Translations under genes and position numbers: made by a program
The notes under the pieces: model-generated
The model's input: only the letters and a program-made list of their open reading frames with translations
The model's database searches: none
What the model was told of the DNA's origin: nothing
Assembly (NCBI RefSeq): GCF_900291985.1
Contig: NZ_LT985980.1
Span: 2,758,001-2,822,000, forward strand
DNA from: Lysinibacillus timonensis
GTDB taxonomy: Bacteria; Bacillota; Bacilli; Bacillales_A; Planococcaceae
Reading direction: 5' to 3'
Length of the DNA: 64,000 nt
Shown: one piece after another, positions 9,620-18,110 of the stretch
How the letters are laid out: each line of letters starts with the position of its first letter
Numbering within the stretch: the stretch's first letter is position 1

Positions 9620-10999
9620 TTAAATTTCTTGTTTTTGTAACTGCTGTTCTTGCAATTTTGGATAATTTTGATGAGTTTTTTGAATTTTTTCAAAGCTTCC
9701 AAACTTCTCTTGGACGATTAAGAATGCGATTCCTCCAATAATACTTGGAACAGCAAAGGCCATAAATGCCTGTTGTGGAGGTAAGCTAGATGCTAATAAA
9801 AGAGCAATTAATACCGGTGCTAATATTGCTCCAATTCTTCCAATCCCAACCGTGACGCTAAGGCCTGTCGTGCGAATTTCACGAGGGTAATATTCAGAAA
9901 TATATGGATTTACAAGATTTTGAGTTCCGCCCGTACATGCACCGCCAAGAGCGATTAATACATATAGTAGGATGGTATTAGACGTTAAACTTAGGGAAAC
10001 AAAGCAAATGGCTCCTAGTAAAAACATGCCAATTAATACTTTTCGATGTCCAAGTCGCTCCACCAAGTAACCACCTAGTAAGGAACCTCCGATTTGGCCG
10101 ATACTTAACACAACATTAAATGATAAACTGGAAGTTATTCCAAAGCCTGACTCCTGCATGATTTTAGGAAGCCATGTATTTAAGCCATAAATCATAAGTA
10201 GGCAGCTTAGCACGGCAGTCCAAAAGGCTACGGTACTTAATGCTCTATTATCAGAAAATAGCTTTTTCACAGGGAATCCTTTAGAGCGTTCTTTTACACT
10301 TGCATATTCATAATCATCTGTTGCTTGATAATTACCTTTAGGATCAACTCTGTTTAGTATGCTAGCAATTTTATCGCCTTTGTTACGAAGTATGTAATAG
10401 GAGAGCGATTCAGGAAATTGCTTTAGGAAAAATGGTAATGTAAGAAGCGGAATAATTCCTAACCAATATAAAAATCTCCACCCAAGACTTTCCATAACGT
10501 ACATTCCTGTAAGTGATGCTATAATACCGCCTATTGAATATCCACAATACATCGTAGCAACAATTAGCGCTCGATTCTTTTTAGGAGAGTATTCTGTCAT
10601 GACAGCAATGACTGCTGGCATTAGTCCGCCCATCCCTAGAGCAGCAATAAAGCGCATGACGGTAAAGGTTAATGGATCTGGTGCTAGTCCTGCCAATAAA
10701 GAAAATATACTGAATATCCCCATACATATAGCTAAAACCTTTTTTCGACCAATGACATCAGAAAGTGAACCGAGTAAAAAGGAACCAATCATCATACCAA
10801 CGAGCGTATAACTCCCAATTGCGCCTGCTTCAACAAGCGTGATGTTATAGTCCTCCATCATTAAGGGTAATCCGATTCCGTACATGGCAATATCAAAGCC
10901 ATCAAAAGCAATGGCATAAAAACACCAAAGATAAACTAATAAATGAAACTTATTAAACTTACTTTCTGCTACTACTTGAGCAGTTTGTACAATACGCAT
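9620..10999 (-). CDS. MFS transporter, aromatic acid:H+ symporter (AAHS) type
   Basis: A 459-residue, twelve-segment transporter. The AAHS mark DGFDIAMYGIGLP is in segment 1, GSLSDVIGRKKVLAICM is the loop 2-3 signature, and the C-terminal half has GGYLVERLGHRKVLIG. Members (BenK, PcaK, NiaP) move aromatic carboxylates with protons. The substrate here is unknown. The gene lies 47 bp downstream of a MetE-like gene in the same direction, so the two may be cotranscribed. The C-terminal 25 residues are a Gln/Lys-rich tail. Confidence 0.85.
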   Translation of the reverse strand: MRIVQTAQVVAESKFNKFHLLVYLWCFYAIAFDGFDIAMYGIGLPLMMEDYNITLVEAGAIGSYTLVGMMIGSFLLGSLSDVIGRKKVLAICMGIFSIFSLLAGLAPDPLTFTVMRFIAALGMGGLMPAVIAVMTEYSPKKNRALIVATMYCGYSIGGIIASLTGMYVMESLGWRFLYWLGIIPLLTLPFFLKQFPESLSYYILRNKGDKIASILNRVDPKGNYQATDDYEYASVKERSKGFPVKKLFSDNRALSTVAFWTAVLSCLLMIYGLNTWLPKIMQESGFGITSSLSFNVVLSIGQIGGSLLGGYLVERLGHRKVLIGMFLLGAICFVSLSLTSNTILLYVLIALGGACTGGTQNLVNPYISEYYPREIRTTGLSVTVGIGRIGAILAPVLIALLLASSLPPQQAFMAFAVPSIIGGIAFLIVQEKFGSFEKIQKTHQNYPKLQEQQLQKQEI

Positions 11000-11046
11000 T
11001 CTTCAACCTCATTTTCAAAGATTCTTTATTTTATAGAAAGTGATGA

Positions 11047-12162
11047 TTATTTCCAAACTTCCTCAGCAATTTCAACGACATGGCGAAGTTTTGCCCATTG
11101 CTGTTCTTCTGTTAATATGTTTCCTTCTTCAGTAGAGGCAAACCCACATTGAGGGCTTAATGACAGCTGGTTTATAGGAACGAACTTTGCTGCTTCTTCA
11201 AGTCGTTTGATAATCTGTTCTTTTTTCTCTAATTCACCAAACTTTGAAGTAATCAATCCTACGACAATATTTAAATCTGGACGATGAACAAAACGAAGGG
11301 GCTCAAATCCACCTGAACGGTCATTGTCGTATTCTAGGAAGAATCCATCAATATTTAAATGTCCAAATAATTGTTCTGCCACTGGTTCATATCCACCAGA
11401 AGAAATCCAGGTTGAGCGGAAATTGCCACGACAAATGTGCATAGTTATTTTAAAATCATCTGAACGGTCTGTAACAGCTTTATTAAGTGTATCTAGATAC
11501 TTTTTAATGAGGTAATCTGGATCCTTTCCTTTTGAACGAAGGATTTCTTTTTGCTCGTCCGAACATAAATAACCCCACGAAGTATCATCTAACTGTAAGT
11601 AGCGACAACCCGCATCATAAAAAGCTTGCAATCCTTTTTTATAGGCATTAGCTAAATCATCAAAAAATTCTTCCTCGTCCGGATAGATTGATTGATCAAT
11701 TTCACCACGAAAATGAAGCATACTTGGGCTTGGAATCGTAAATTTCGCTACATGGTCCCCAGCTACTTGATGTAGATACTTAAAATCTTCTAACATTGGA
11801 TGATTTCCAAAATCTAATTTACTAGTCACTTTAATGCCACGTGATTTGGTTTGTTGTTGCTGAAATTGTATCCCACTTTCTGCCCAGTAGCTTTCAACGC
11901 CAACTAGATTTTCTAAAAAATCAAAATGCCACCATGCTCTACGGAATTCTCCGTCAGTTACAGCATGGAGACCAATTTCTTTTTGCTTTCCTACAATTCT
12001 TGCAATTTCTTCGTCTTCGATATTACGTAATTGCTCTAAAGATATGATTCCTGCAGCTCTTTGTGAACGTGCAATTTTAATGGCATTTGAACGTAACAAA
12101 CTACCAACGTGATCAGCTCGAAAAATGCTTTTAGTACTATTGGACTTATTTAATGTTTGCAT
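11047..12162 (-). CDS. Cobalamin-independent methionine synthase-like protein (YxjG/YxjH type)
   Basis: A 371-residue protein matching the C-terminal catalytic half of MetE, without its N-terminal half. Visible marks are RADHVGSLLR at the N-terminus, TDGEFRRAWWHFDF, YLQLDDTSWG, and the zinc-site region LSPQCGFAS near the C-terminus. YxjG/YxjH relatives are S-methyltransferases acting on homocysteine or related thiols. In B. subtilis they are under an S-box riboswitch; I looked for one in the 255 bp upstream and do not see it. RBS AAAGGAAAG precedes ATG 12162. Confidence 0.85.
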   Translation of the reverse strand: MQTLNKSNSTKSIFRADHVGSLLRSNAIKIARSQRAAGIISLEQLRNIEDEEIARIVGKQKEIGLHAVTDGEFRRAWWHFDFLENLVGVESYWAESGIQFQQQQTKSRGIKVTSKLDFGNHPMLEDFKYLHQVAGDHVAKFTIPSPSMLHFRGEIDQSIYPDEEEFFDDLANAYKKGLQAFYDAGCRYLQLDDTSWGYLCSDEQKEILRSKGKDPDYLIKKYLDTLNKAVTDRSDDFKITMHICRGNFRSTWISSGGYEPVAEQLFGHLNIDGFFLEYDNDRSGGFEPLRFVHRPDLNIVVGLITSKFGELEKKEQIIKRLEEAAKFVPINQLSLSPQCGFASTEEGNILTEEQQWAKLRHVVEIAEEVWK

Positions 12163-12360
12163 AACAGTTTCTCTTTCCTTTCTTAAAGTTAATTGATCTT
12201 TACGTCAGCCCAGGAGGACCGAATTGTTCTGTTTGTTTTGATATTTGTATCCTATCACGAGAAATGGTTTATAGTGTAATTGTTAAAATTGATTGTTTGT
12301 TATAGCTAAAAACTATGGCGGGGGAGGAACAACATTTTAGTGTCTCAAAAGCACAAAGAG

Positions 12361-12402
12361 AAAAAGAAAAAGGAACCTGTTCTTTTGGAAAACAGATTCC
12401 TT
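12361..12402 (-). terminator. Rho-independent terminator for the YbjQ operon
   Basis: On the minus strand aaggaatctgtt pairs with aacaggttcctt, followed by tttctttttc. It ends the two-gene unit 12983-12417. Confidence 0.75.
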
Positions 12403-12416
12403 ATGGTGTCATGTAG

Positions 12417-12659
12417 CTACTTGTTTTCTTCTTCTTTATAAAATCGCTCACCTGTCTCAGGGTGATAGTAGACAACTAATTTTTTCTTTGTACTCGGATC
12501 AATGGAGACCTCATTCGTTCGGATAAAACCATTTGGCACCTTCTGGCCGTGCTTTGTTTTAAAACGACGATCCCAAATAAGCCAGGAACCAACTATTAGG
12601 ATAATAAAAATGACAATCTGAATCCCATAAAATCCAATAACCCATGCAATCCAGTTCAT
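12417..12659 (-). CDS. Small single-span membrane protein, unknown function
   Basis: An 80-residue protein with one strong membrane segment (about residues 4-28) and a basic cytosolic tail with DRRFKTKHGQKVPNGF and YYHPETGERFYKEEE. It starts 3 bp after the YbjQ stop, so both are one transcript. Similar small proteins occur beside YbjQ genes in Bacillales, but no function is known to me. Confidence 0.75.
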   Translation of the reverse strand: MNWIAWVIGFYGIQIVIFIILIVGSWLIWDRRFKTKHGQKVPNGFIRTNEVSIDPSTKKKLVVYYHPETGERFYKEEENK

Positions 12660-12662
12660 AGG

Positions 12663-12983
12663 TTACGCCTGTTCCACTCGTACTGCCGTTCCGTAGGCAA
12701 TAATTTCACTCATATTCTGACCAATCTCGCCAGAATCAAAGCGCATCATAATAATGGCATTCGCACCCATGGCAGCTGCGTTTTGTACCATACGATCAAT
12801 CGCTTGTTTTCTTGCATCTTCAAGCATTTCCGTATACTGATTAATTTCTCCACCAATAAGCCCCTTAAATGAAGCTACAATATCTTTCCCAATGCCTCTT
12901 GCTCTAACTGTTAAGCCAAATACGGGTCCCAATACATCTACCACGCGATAATTTGGAATATTTTCCGTTGTTACGATAATCAA
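12663..12983 (-). CDS. YbjQ/UPF0145 family protein
   Basis: A 106-residue protein from TTG 12983, chosen because AAGGAG (12993-12998 on the minus strand) is nine bases upstream and the resulting start, MIIVTTENIPNYRVVDVLG, matches the family. An ATG at 13013 would add ten residues but has no ribosome site. Conserved marks: GLTVRARGIGKDI, GGEINQYTEML and AMGANAIIMMRFDS. The family forms pentamers and has been called a heavy-metal-binding domain; its role is not settled. First gene of a two-gene operon. Confidence 0.85.
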   Translation of the reverse strand: MIIVTTENIPNYRVVDVLGPVFGLTVRARGIGKDIVASFKGLIGGEINQYTEMLEDARKQAIDRMVQNAAAMGANAIIMMRFDSGEIGQNMSEIIAYGTAVRVEQA

Positions 12984-13141
12984 ATTGTTTCGCTCCTTAA
13001 ACATAATAATCATGACCTACTTATTATATTACGCGTAGATGTGGAAATACCTTTAATGATTAAATGAAAAATACATACTTCTTAAGAGAATAGGTTGTGG
13101 AGATTGAAAAATGAGGGTGGGACAAAACTGCTTCTATAATT

Positions 13142-13180
13142 AAAAAAACGCGAAATCGCTCCGTCGATTTCACGTTTTTT
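13142..13180. terminator. Strong bidirectional hairpin at the edge of the IS remnant
   Basis: aaaaaaacgcgaaatcg pairs with cgatttcacgtttttt around a short loop, with A and T tracts on each side, so it can terminate on both strands. Confidence 0.65.
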
Positions 13181-13207
13181 CTAATTCACAAAAGTAGAGT
13201 CAAGATC

Positions 13208-13310
13208 TTACAATCTTGCAGCGCATATTCTTAAGTTTACGTCCATTAATGCAATACCGATTTCGTTATCACCCTTTAGTTTTCCTCGAACAGAAAGTCA
13301 AAGGTGTCCT
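13208..13310 (-). pseudogene. C-terminal fragment of an IS1182-like transposase
   Basis: Read on the minus strand, the frame ending at 13208 gives LSVRGKLKGDNEIGIALM then DVNLRICAARL and a stop, with an in-frame stop just upstream. The pattern VRGK...E.G.ALM..NLRK is what the C-terminus of IS1182/IS1272-type transposases looks like. The rest of the gene is lost. Family is inferred from memory of the motif. Confidence 0.5.
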
Positions 13311-13424
13311 TTTATAATGCAGAAAAATTATCGGATGCCATTTTACTTTTGTAAAATGGCACTGGCTTTTTCATTTCGGTGTGGGGTTTTGCTTGCCACC
13401 AGCATTTTATATTTATTTTAAATC

Positions 13425-13613
13425 AAATAAGCGGAGAAACTCCGTCTAATGTAGATAGTGGGGGCAAAAGAAGTGGATATAAGCGGAGATATTCCGATTA
13501 ACTGCTCTAATTTAGGTAAAATCCAAAGATATGGATAAGATAACCGGAAATACTCCCTTTATTTTCAGAAAGATATAGGGATTTCTTAATATAAACGGAA
13601 TATTTCCGTTTAA
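13425..13613. repeat. Four diverged small palindromic repeats (CGGA-N5-TCCG type)
   Basis: Four units at about 13428, 13479, 13540 and 13590 share ataarcgga-N4/5-tccgnttaa: gcggagaaactccg, gcggagatattccg, ccggaaatactccc and acggaatatttccg. Spacing is about 51-61 bp. Each forms a tiny hairpin. They look like a Planococcaceae-type intergenic repeat; function unknown. Confidence 0.55.
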
Positions 13614-13787
13614 ATAATTCATGCACAATAAGATGACCATATTGGGGCTAGAAAACATGGAATTCTTACCCCATTTGCTTAACAATTTCTGTTTTGCACC
13701 TATAAAGAACCAATTAAAAAAGGGCCCGGCTTCGTCATTTTTTAAGAATCTATTAGTTTTGTCCCAGCTTCATTCACTTTTAGTACA

Positions 13788-16700
13788 TTAATAAACCGTT
13801 ATTTTTCGAGCAGCACTCAGTTTCCCTCTCGCGTCTTTTGTAAGCACTGTAAGTACATTACCTTTTCGTTGTTTTGGAATGTACACTCTGTAATTACCAT
13901 AGTAGTCAGATTTGGCGCTATAAGTACGACTACCGATTTTCACACTAACGAGCACAGATTGTTCTGTTTTACCTGTTACTGTAGTTGAATAATATCGAAC
14001 TGTATTGGCAGTTGGCATATTCGGTGCAGCTCGACCGACAGTAATCGTAGTAGGTGAACTAATTTTCCCGGCAGTATCTTTCGCTGTTACAGTAAGTTTG
14101 ACTCCGCTATTTTGAACGGGAATCGTCATTTTAAACTTACCATAAGCATCCGCTCTTACATTGTAAGTTTTAGAGCCAATGCTTACTGTCACAAGGGCAA
14201 GCTTTTCTGTCTGTCCAGAAATATAGGAAGTATTGTTATAAACAGGATTTACCCTTGGAATGTTAGGAGCTACTCGTGCAACCGAAACAGAACGTGGCAT
14301 ACTTGATGCACCTAAGGAATCTTTTGCCGTAACACTTAGTACCGTTCCACTATTTTGAACGGGGATCGTTATTTTATAAACCCCGTAGGCATCGGCTTTT
14401 GCTGTATAGGAGCGAGTACCATTCACAACTGTTACCGTTGCGTATTTTTCTGTTTTTCCAGAGACGAGTGTTGCTTTATTATGAACTAAATTAACAGTTG
14501 GTACATTTGGAGCCACTCTCGTCACATTAATTCTTTTATCGATACTTGTTAGTTTAGCGCTATCCTGAACTGTCATCACGATGGGGGTACCATAGTTCTG
14601 AACAGGGACAGGGATTGAAAAATATCCATTTGCATCCGCTATGCTACTGTATGTTTTATCAGAGAGCTTTGCTTGCACTGTCGCATAGGGCTCTGTTTTC
14701 CCTGAAATCGCTTTTGTTTTATTCGTTACCGTATTAACGATTGGTTGTTCAGGAGGTGTAATGTCCTTTACAGTCACTCTTGCGGCATCACTTGCAACTT
14801 GTCCATCCATTGCGATAAGTGTTAACTCTGTTCCCGGAGCTTGCGCGGGTAAAGCTAATGAAAAAGTACCGTCCTCTGACACAGGTCCATTTGAGATGAT
14901 GGTTTCATCCTCAAAGACAATAACTGTTGTCCCAAGTTTTGCTGAACCTGTAATCTCTGTAGATTGGTCAGTTACTTCTTGAACGGTTGGTATAGGAACA
15001 GCATTTTGGACAGTAACAATTCGCTCTAAAGTAGATTTTCCACCAGATGTATCCTCCGCTTCAATTCGAAGCGTATATGTTCCATTTTTAATGTTTGTTG
15101 TATTCCATTCTCCAAATTTTACTGAAAGAATATCACTCTTTTTAATTGGTATCCATTCAGTAGGTGTTTCACCATAACCATAAGAAATCGTATAAGCTTT
15201 TAACTGATAATCAAGGATTGCCCCTTCAAGAGTTACCTTGCCGGAGACACGCTGATAAGGTACAGGTGATACAAGAGAAATTTGTGGATTCCTCCGATCT
15301 TCAAGACTAATTGCCATCGAACTTTGATTCCCAAAAAAGCCTGAGTTTTGATTAAACATTCTCCAAATGATTGGTGTAGTTCCAAGTGGCATATCTGCAG
15401 GAAGTTTCAATTCAAACGTTTGAGTTTCACCAGTTTCAACTATTTCCGATGGAGCAAGTCCAACCGAATAGTGATCTGCTTTTAATAGATAGCCTCCAGA
15501 CTGTGTCCATGATTCAGTCCCAGTATTCTTAAATACAACTTTGATAGTAGGACTGCTTCCAGCCTCCTGAATGGAAGAAGGATAAGACATCCCTACTAAT
15601 TCGGCATCGTTTTTCTTTCGGGTAGTTACCGGGACGTTAGAAGAATAGCTAGAAAAGTTACTTTGAACATTATTTTTATCGATAGCCTTCACAGATACGA
15701 AGTAGTTTGACCTTGGTGTTAAATAATGTTCAGGAATCGTGATACTATTCGATTGAGTTGCTCCGGTAAACACTTCATAGCCAGAGTCAGTCGTTAATTT
15801 TACTTGATATTCTACTGGTGACTGGTCAACTGATGGATCCCAGAAAATCGTGAAATTAGAAATTAACTCACTAGAAGCTTTAATGTTTTCTGGAACGGTT
15901 GGAGCCGACGTATCGGGCATTTTGACTGCAGTTACCTCTGAAAGGTCGGTTTCTCCATAATCGTTAAAGGCAGAAATTCTGAAATAATAAGTATCCGCTG
16001 CTTTTTCAGAATTTCCGTGCAGTTGATACAGGAATCCTGGAATATCCGATAAATCAGTACCTGAACCATCCGCTCTAAGAGTTAGCTCTCCATTGTTCAT
16101 TTGCTCTTTCGTTGGCCAAATATTTTTTCCTAGAGATGACCACTTCGTATCCGTTCCTTCATACACTTGTTCATATTCTTTCCCGTTATATAGGTATACT
16201 CGATATCCTTTTGCTCCTGTTACAGAAGACCATTGAAGATTGACTAAACCTTTACCAGAGTTCGTCTGTAGTCCATAGGAAATTCCAGTTGGCGCATTTG
16301 GTTTAGAAGAGAATTGAATTTGTAAGACAGGCATCTGATTTAGATCATTGTTGTTTAATTTCGTAAAATTCAACACATGTTGCTCATTCTGGTTTTCAGA
16401 AGGCTTGATTGCTAACCCATAGTCGCTCTCAGGGTTTTTCATCCAATCAAGCACTAACGTTGATACATCCCAAGTATAAGTGCCTCCTCCAACTGGCATC
16501 ACAAGAGTTTTGTTGGAGATAGGCGTATTCAATGCATTTGGTTTGTTTGCCCATGTTAATTGCTGAGCATTCCATGGCTCAACAATTTTGTGAATGGAGA
16601 ATTCTTCATTTGAATAATATTCGCAGGAGTAGCAGTCGTAATCATTATTTAACTCTTTCAAACGAAGTGTTGCCCCTAAATATAACCCTCCATTTAATGA

Positions 16701-17054
16701 TGGAAGGCTGTCACCGAATTTGATATACGTTTCATATTGTTGAGTGGCATTTATTCCGACCTTCACTTCATTTTCCTGGTGAAAATTTGCATCGGGTTCA
16801 GATTGTGAAACGTAGGAAATGGCTCCACTTTGTATATCTATATTTTCCTTTTTTGACCATGAAAGTGTGTCTGTATTTTGAGTAAATAACGAATAAGGGG
16901 AGACTTCAATAGTTTGAGACAGATTAGTATTGGTATAAACTTGTGAAAATTCATCTCGCAAAACGGTAGGTTCTGCTGCTAAAGAACCCAAAGGTAGTTG
17001 GGAGAAGAATAAAGCAAACAGCATAAGCAATAAAACTACCTTTTTAATAAACAT
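13788..17054 (-). CDS. Large secreted surface protein: DNRLRE, Fn3 and Ig-like repeats
   Basis: A 1088-residue secreted protein with a signal peptide (about 1-27). A DNRLRE-type domain spans about 50-250 (INATQQYETYIKF, VEPWNAQQLTWANKP, DVSTLVLDWM). Two fibronectin type III domains follow (about 253-380 and 383-475), then an NBR1-like Ig domain (about 480-585: GTESWTQSGGYLL), one more Ig-like domain, and five bacterial Ig repeats of about 80 residues to the end, the last four near-identical in plan (SGKTEKYATV, ADAYGxY, IPVQNSG, VTAKD). There is no SLH domain or LPXTG signal, so anchoring is unclear. Probably an adhesin or wall-associated protein. Confidence 0.85.
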   Translation of the reverse strand: MFIKKVVLLLMLFALFFSQLPLGSLAAEPTVLRDEFSQVYTNTNLSQTIEVSPYSLFTQNTDTLSWSKKENIDIQSGAISYVSQSEPDANFHQENEVKVGINATQQYETYIKFGDSLPSLNGGLYLGATLRLKELNNDYDCYSCEYYSNEEFSIHKIVEPWNAQQLTWANKPNALNTPISNKTLVMPVGGGTYTWDVSTLVLDWMKNPESDYGLAIKPSENQNEQHVLNFTKLNNNDLNQMPVLQIQFSSKPNAPTGISYGLQTNSGKGLVNLQWSSVTGAKGYRVYLYNGKEYEQVYEGTDTKWSSLGKNIWPTKEQMNNGELTLRADGSGTDLSDIPGFLYQLHGNSEKAADTYYFRISAFNDYGETDLSEVTAVKMPDTSAPTVPENIKASSELISNFTIFWDPSVDQSPVEYQVKLTTDSGYEVFTGATQSNSITIPEHYLTPRSNYFVSVKAIDKNNVQSNFSSYSSNVPVTTRKKNDAELVGMSYPSSIQEAGSSPTIKVVFKNTGTESWTQSGGYLLKADHYSVGLAPSEIVETGETQTFELKLPADMPLGTTPIIWRMFNQNSGFFGNQSSMAISLEDRRNPQISLVSPVPYQRVSGKVTLEGAILDYQLKAYTISYGYGETPTEWIPIKKSDILSVKFGEWNTTNIKNGTYTLRIEAEDTSGGKSTLERIVTVQNAVPIPTVQEVTDQSTEITGSAKLGTTVIVFEDETIISNGPVSEDGTFSLALPAQAPGTELTLIAMDGQVASDAARVTVKDITPPEQPIVNTVTNKTKAISGKTEPYATVQAKLSDKTYSSIADANGYFSIPVPVQNYGTPIVMTVQDSAKLTSIDKRINVTRVAPNVPTVNLVHNKATLVSGKTEKYATVTVVNGTRSYTAKADAYGVYKITIPVQNSGTVLSVTAKDSLGASSMPRSVSVARVAPNIPRVNPVYNNTSYISGQTEKLALVTVSIGSKTYNVRADAYGKFKMTIPVQNSGVKLTVTAKDTAGKISSPTTITVGRAAPNMPTANTVRYYSTTVTGKTEQSVLVSVKIGSRTYSAKSDYYGNYRVYIPKQRKGNVLTVLTKDARGKLSAARKITVY

Positions 17055-17367
17055 GAAACCCTCCGTAATCTAGTATGTGTTTGATGATAGATAAGATATT
17101 AGCATATTCGGAATATATCTTATATAGGAAACATCCACACCAAAAGGGGAATACTGGCATTCAGTTTTCAGGATGAAAAAAAAGGGGGGGAATGTAGAAT
17201 TTCGCTTAATTTAATAGACAATTATAGTTTAAATATGGAAACTCTATGAGGCTTTTATTTAGCAGTCAAAAAACTGGAGAAGGTTTACCGTTATGTTAAA
17301 AAAGCAGTCCATTAAGGAAACGACAAGTTAAAGTAACCTGTTCATGAGGGAGCTAACAACAACTTCC

Positions 17368-17637
17368 TTACAGTCGGAGATGCTTTTTAATTTCTCTTAT
17401 TTCTTTAGCTAAATCATCAATCTGCTTTTGCATAGCTTTTAATTGGATATTGCTGTTGTTGTTATTACCATTCTGATTACTCTGTTGAGCTTCCTGTAAT
17501 GCAAGCGCAGCAGATACCGTTGCAAGACCGTCACCAAGTGTCGAGATTAATCCTGCAATAACTGCCAACTGTGCTGCTTGACTTTCTGAGTTTAAGTTTT
17601 GTACTTCGCGCTTATTAAAATGCTGTTTGTTTTTCAC
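17368..17637 (-). CDS. Small coiled-coil protein, unknown function
   Basis: An 89-residue protein with a GTG start at 17637 behind AGGGGATG. It has an Ala/Leu/Ser-rich helix (AAQLAVIAGLISTLGDGLATVSAALALQ, in parts), an Asn/Gln-rich linker, and a C-terminal coiled coil (LKAMQKQIDDLAKEIREIKKHL). Similar short proteins occur in spore formers, and an exosporium or coat role is possible, but nothing in the sequence proves it. Monocistronic, transcribed divergently from the SLH protein gene. Confidence 0.65.
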   Translation of the reverse strand: MKNKQHFNKREVQNLNSESQAAQLAVIAGLISTLGDGLATVSAALALQEAQQSNQNGNNNNSNIQLKAMQKQIDDLAKEIREIKKHLRL

Positions 17638-17984
17638 TAAGTATCATCCCCTGCACGATTTCTCATTGCATAGTATGCAACGGAATAGCACTTTGACAAT
17701 GATGGATTGACTAGGGGGGACTATTCGAATGAAACCGCTTAATTTGAAAATTACGAAATCCATAGAATTTTGTACATATTATGTATCGTTAACACCAATG
17801 ATTAAGCCTTTAAAACACTTATGGATTTAACCATATATTGTAAGTTTAGTGTGTTATAGGTACCATATATTTGAAGTCCTAGAATATTGCCCAAACTAAG
17901 CATAATTGCGCCTTTTTTGTATATATCTATTCACTTAGAGACATGCTATATTATTTTAGGATAAAGCATTCATAAACATAGGGA

Positions 17985-18056
17985 ATCCCCCACTTTAAAC
18001 ATGACAAGGACAGGTGTCATCGCTCCTTTGTCATGCTCTTGAAGTGGGGGTTTTTT
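17985..18056 (+). ncRNA. Structured RNA / leader terminator ahead of the SLH protein gene
   Basis: Outer stem cccccactt (17987-17995) with aagtggggg (18042-18050); inner stem catgacaa (18000-18007) with ttgtcatg (18028-18035); then gga/tcc around a loop containing caggtgtcatcg. Six T residues follow directly. This is a full intrinsic terminator with a two-storey stem, only about 55 bp before ATG 18111. It may end an independent small RNA begun in 17700-17960, or act as an attenuator. I cannot assign an Rfam family. Confidence 0.6.
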
Positions 18057-18110
18057 ACTGTGTATTGATGTGGATTGTTAAACAACTAGAATAGGGGTCT
18101 AAATGACAAT

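Larger units (their letters stand above)
13113..13771. mobile_element. Degenerate IS remnant with tgggacaaaact terminal inverted repeats
   Basis: The 659-bp stretch is bounded by tgggacaaaact (13118-13129) and its exact reverse complement agttttgtccca (13755-13766), with extra similarity outside. Inside are a transposase C-terminal remnant, a strong hairpin (13142-13180), a perfect 10-bp hairpin gccattttac/gtaaaatggc (13337-13360) and a run of small palindromes. It lies in the gap right after the 3' end of a surface-protein gene. IS1182-type elements like such positions; this family assignment is inference. No intact gene is present. Confidence 0.55.

Noticed and set aside
11047-12300. S-box (SAM) riboswitch expected upstream of a YxjG-type gene
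   Set aside because: The 255-bp upstream region lacks the recognisable S-box core and an attached terminator.
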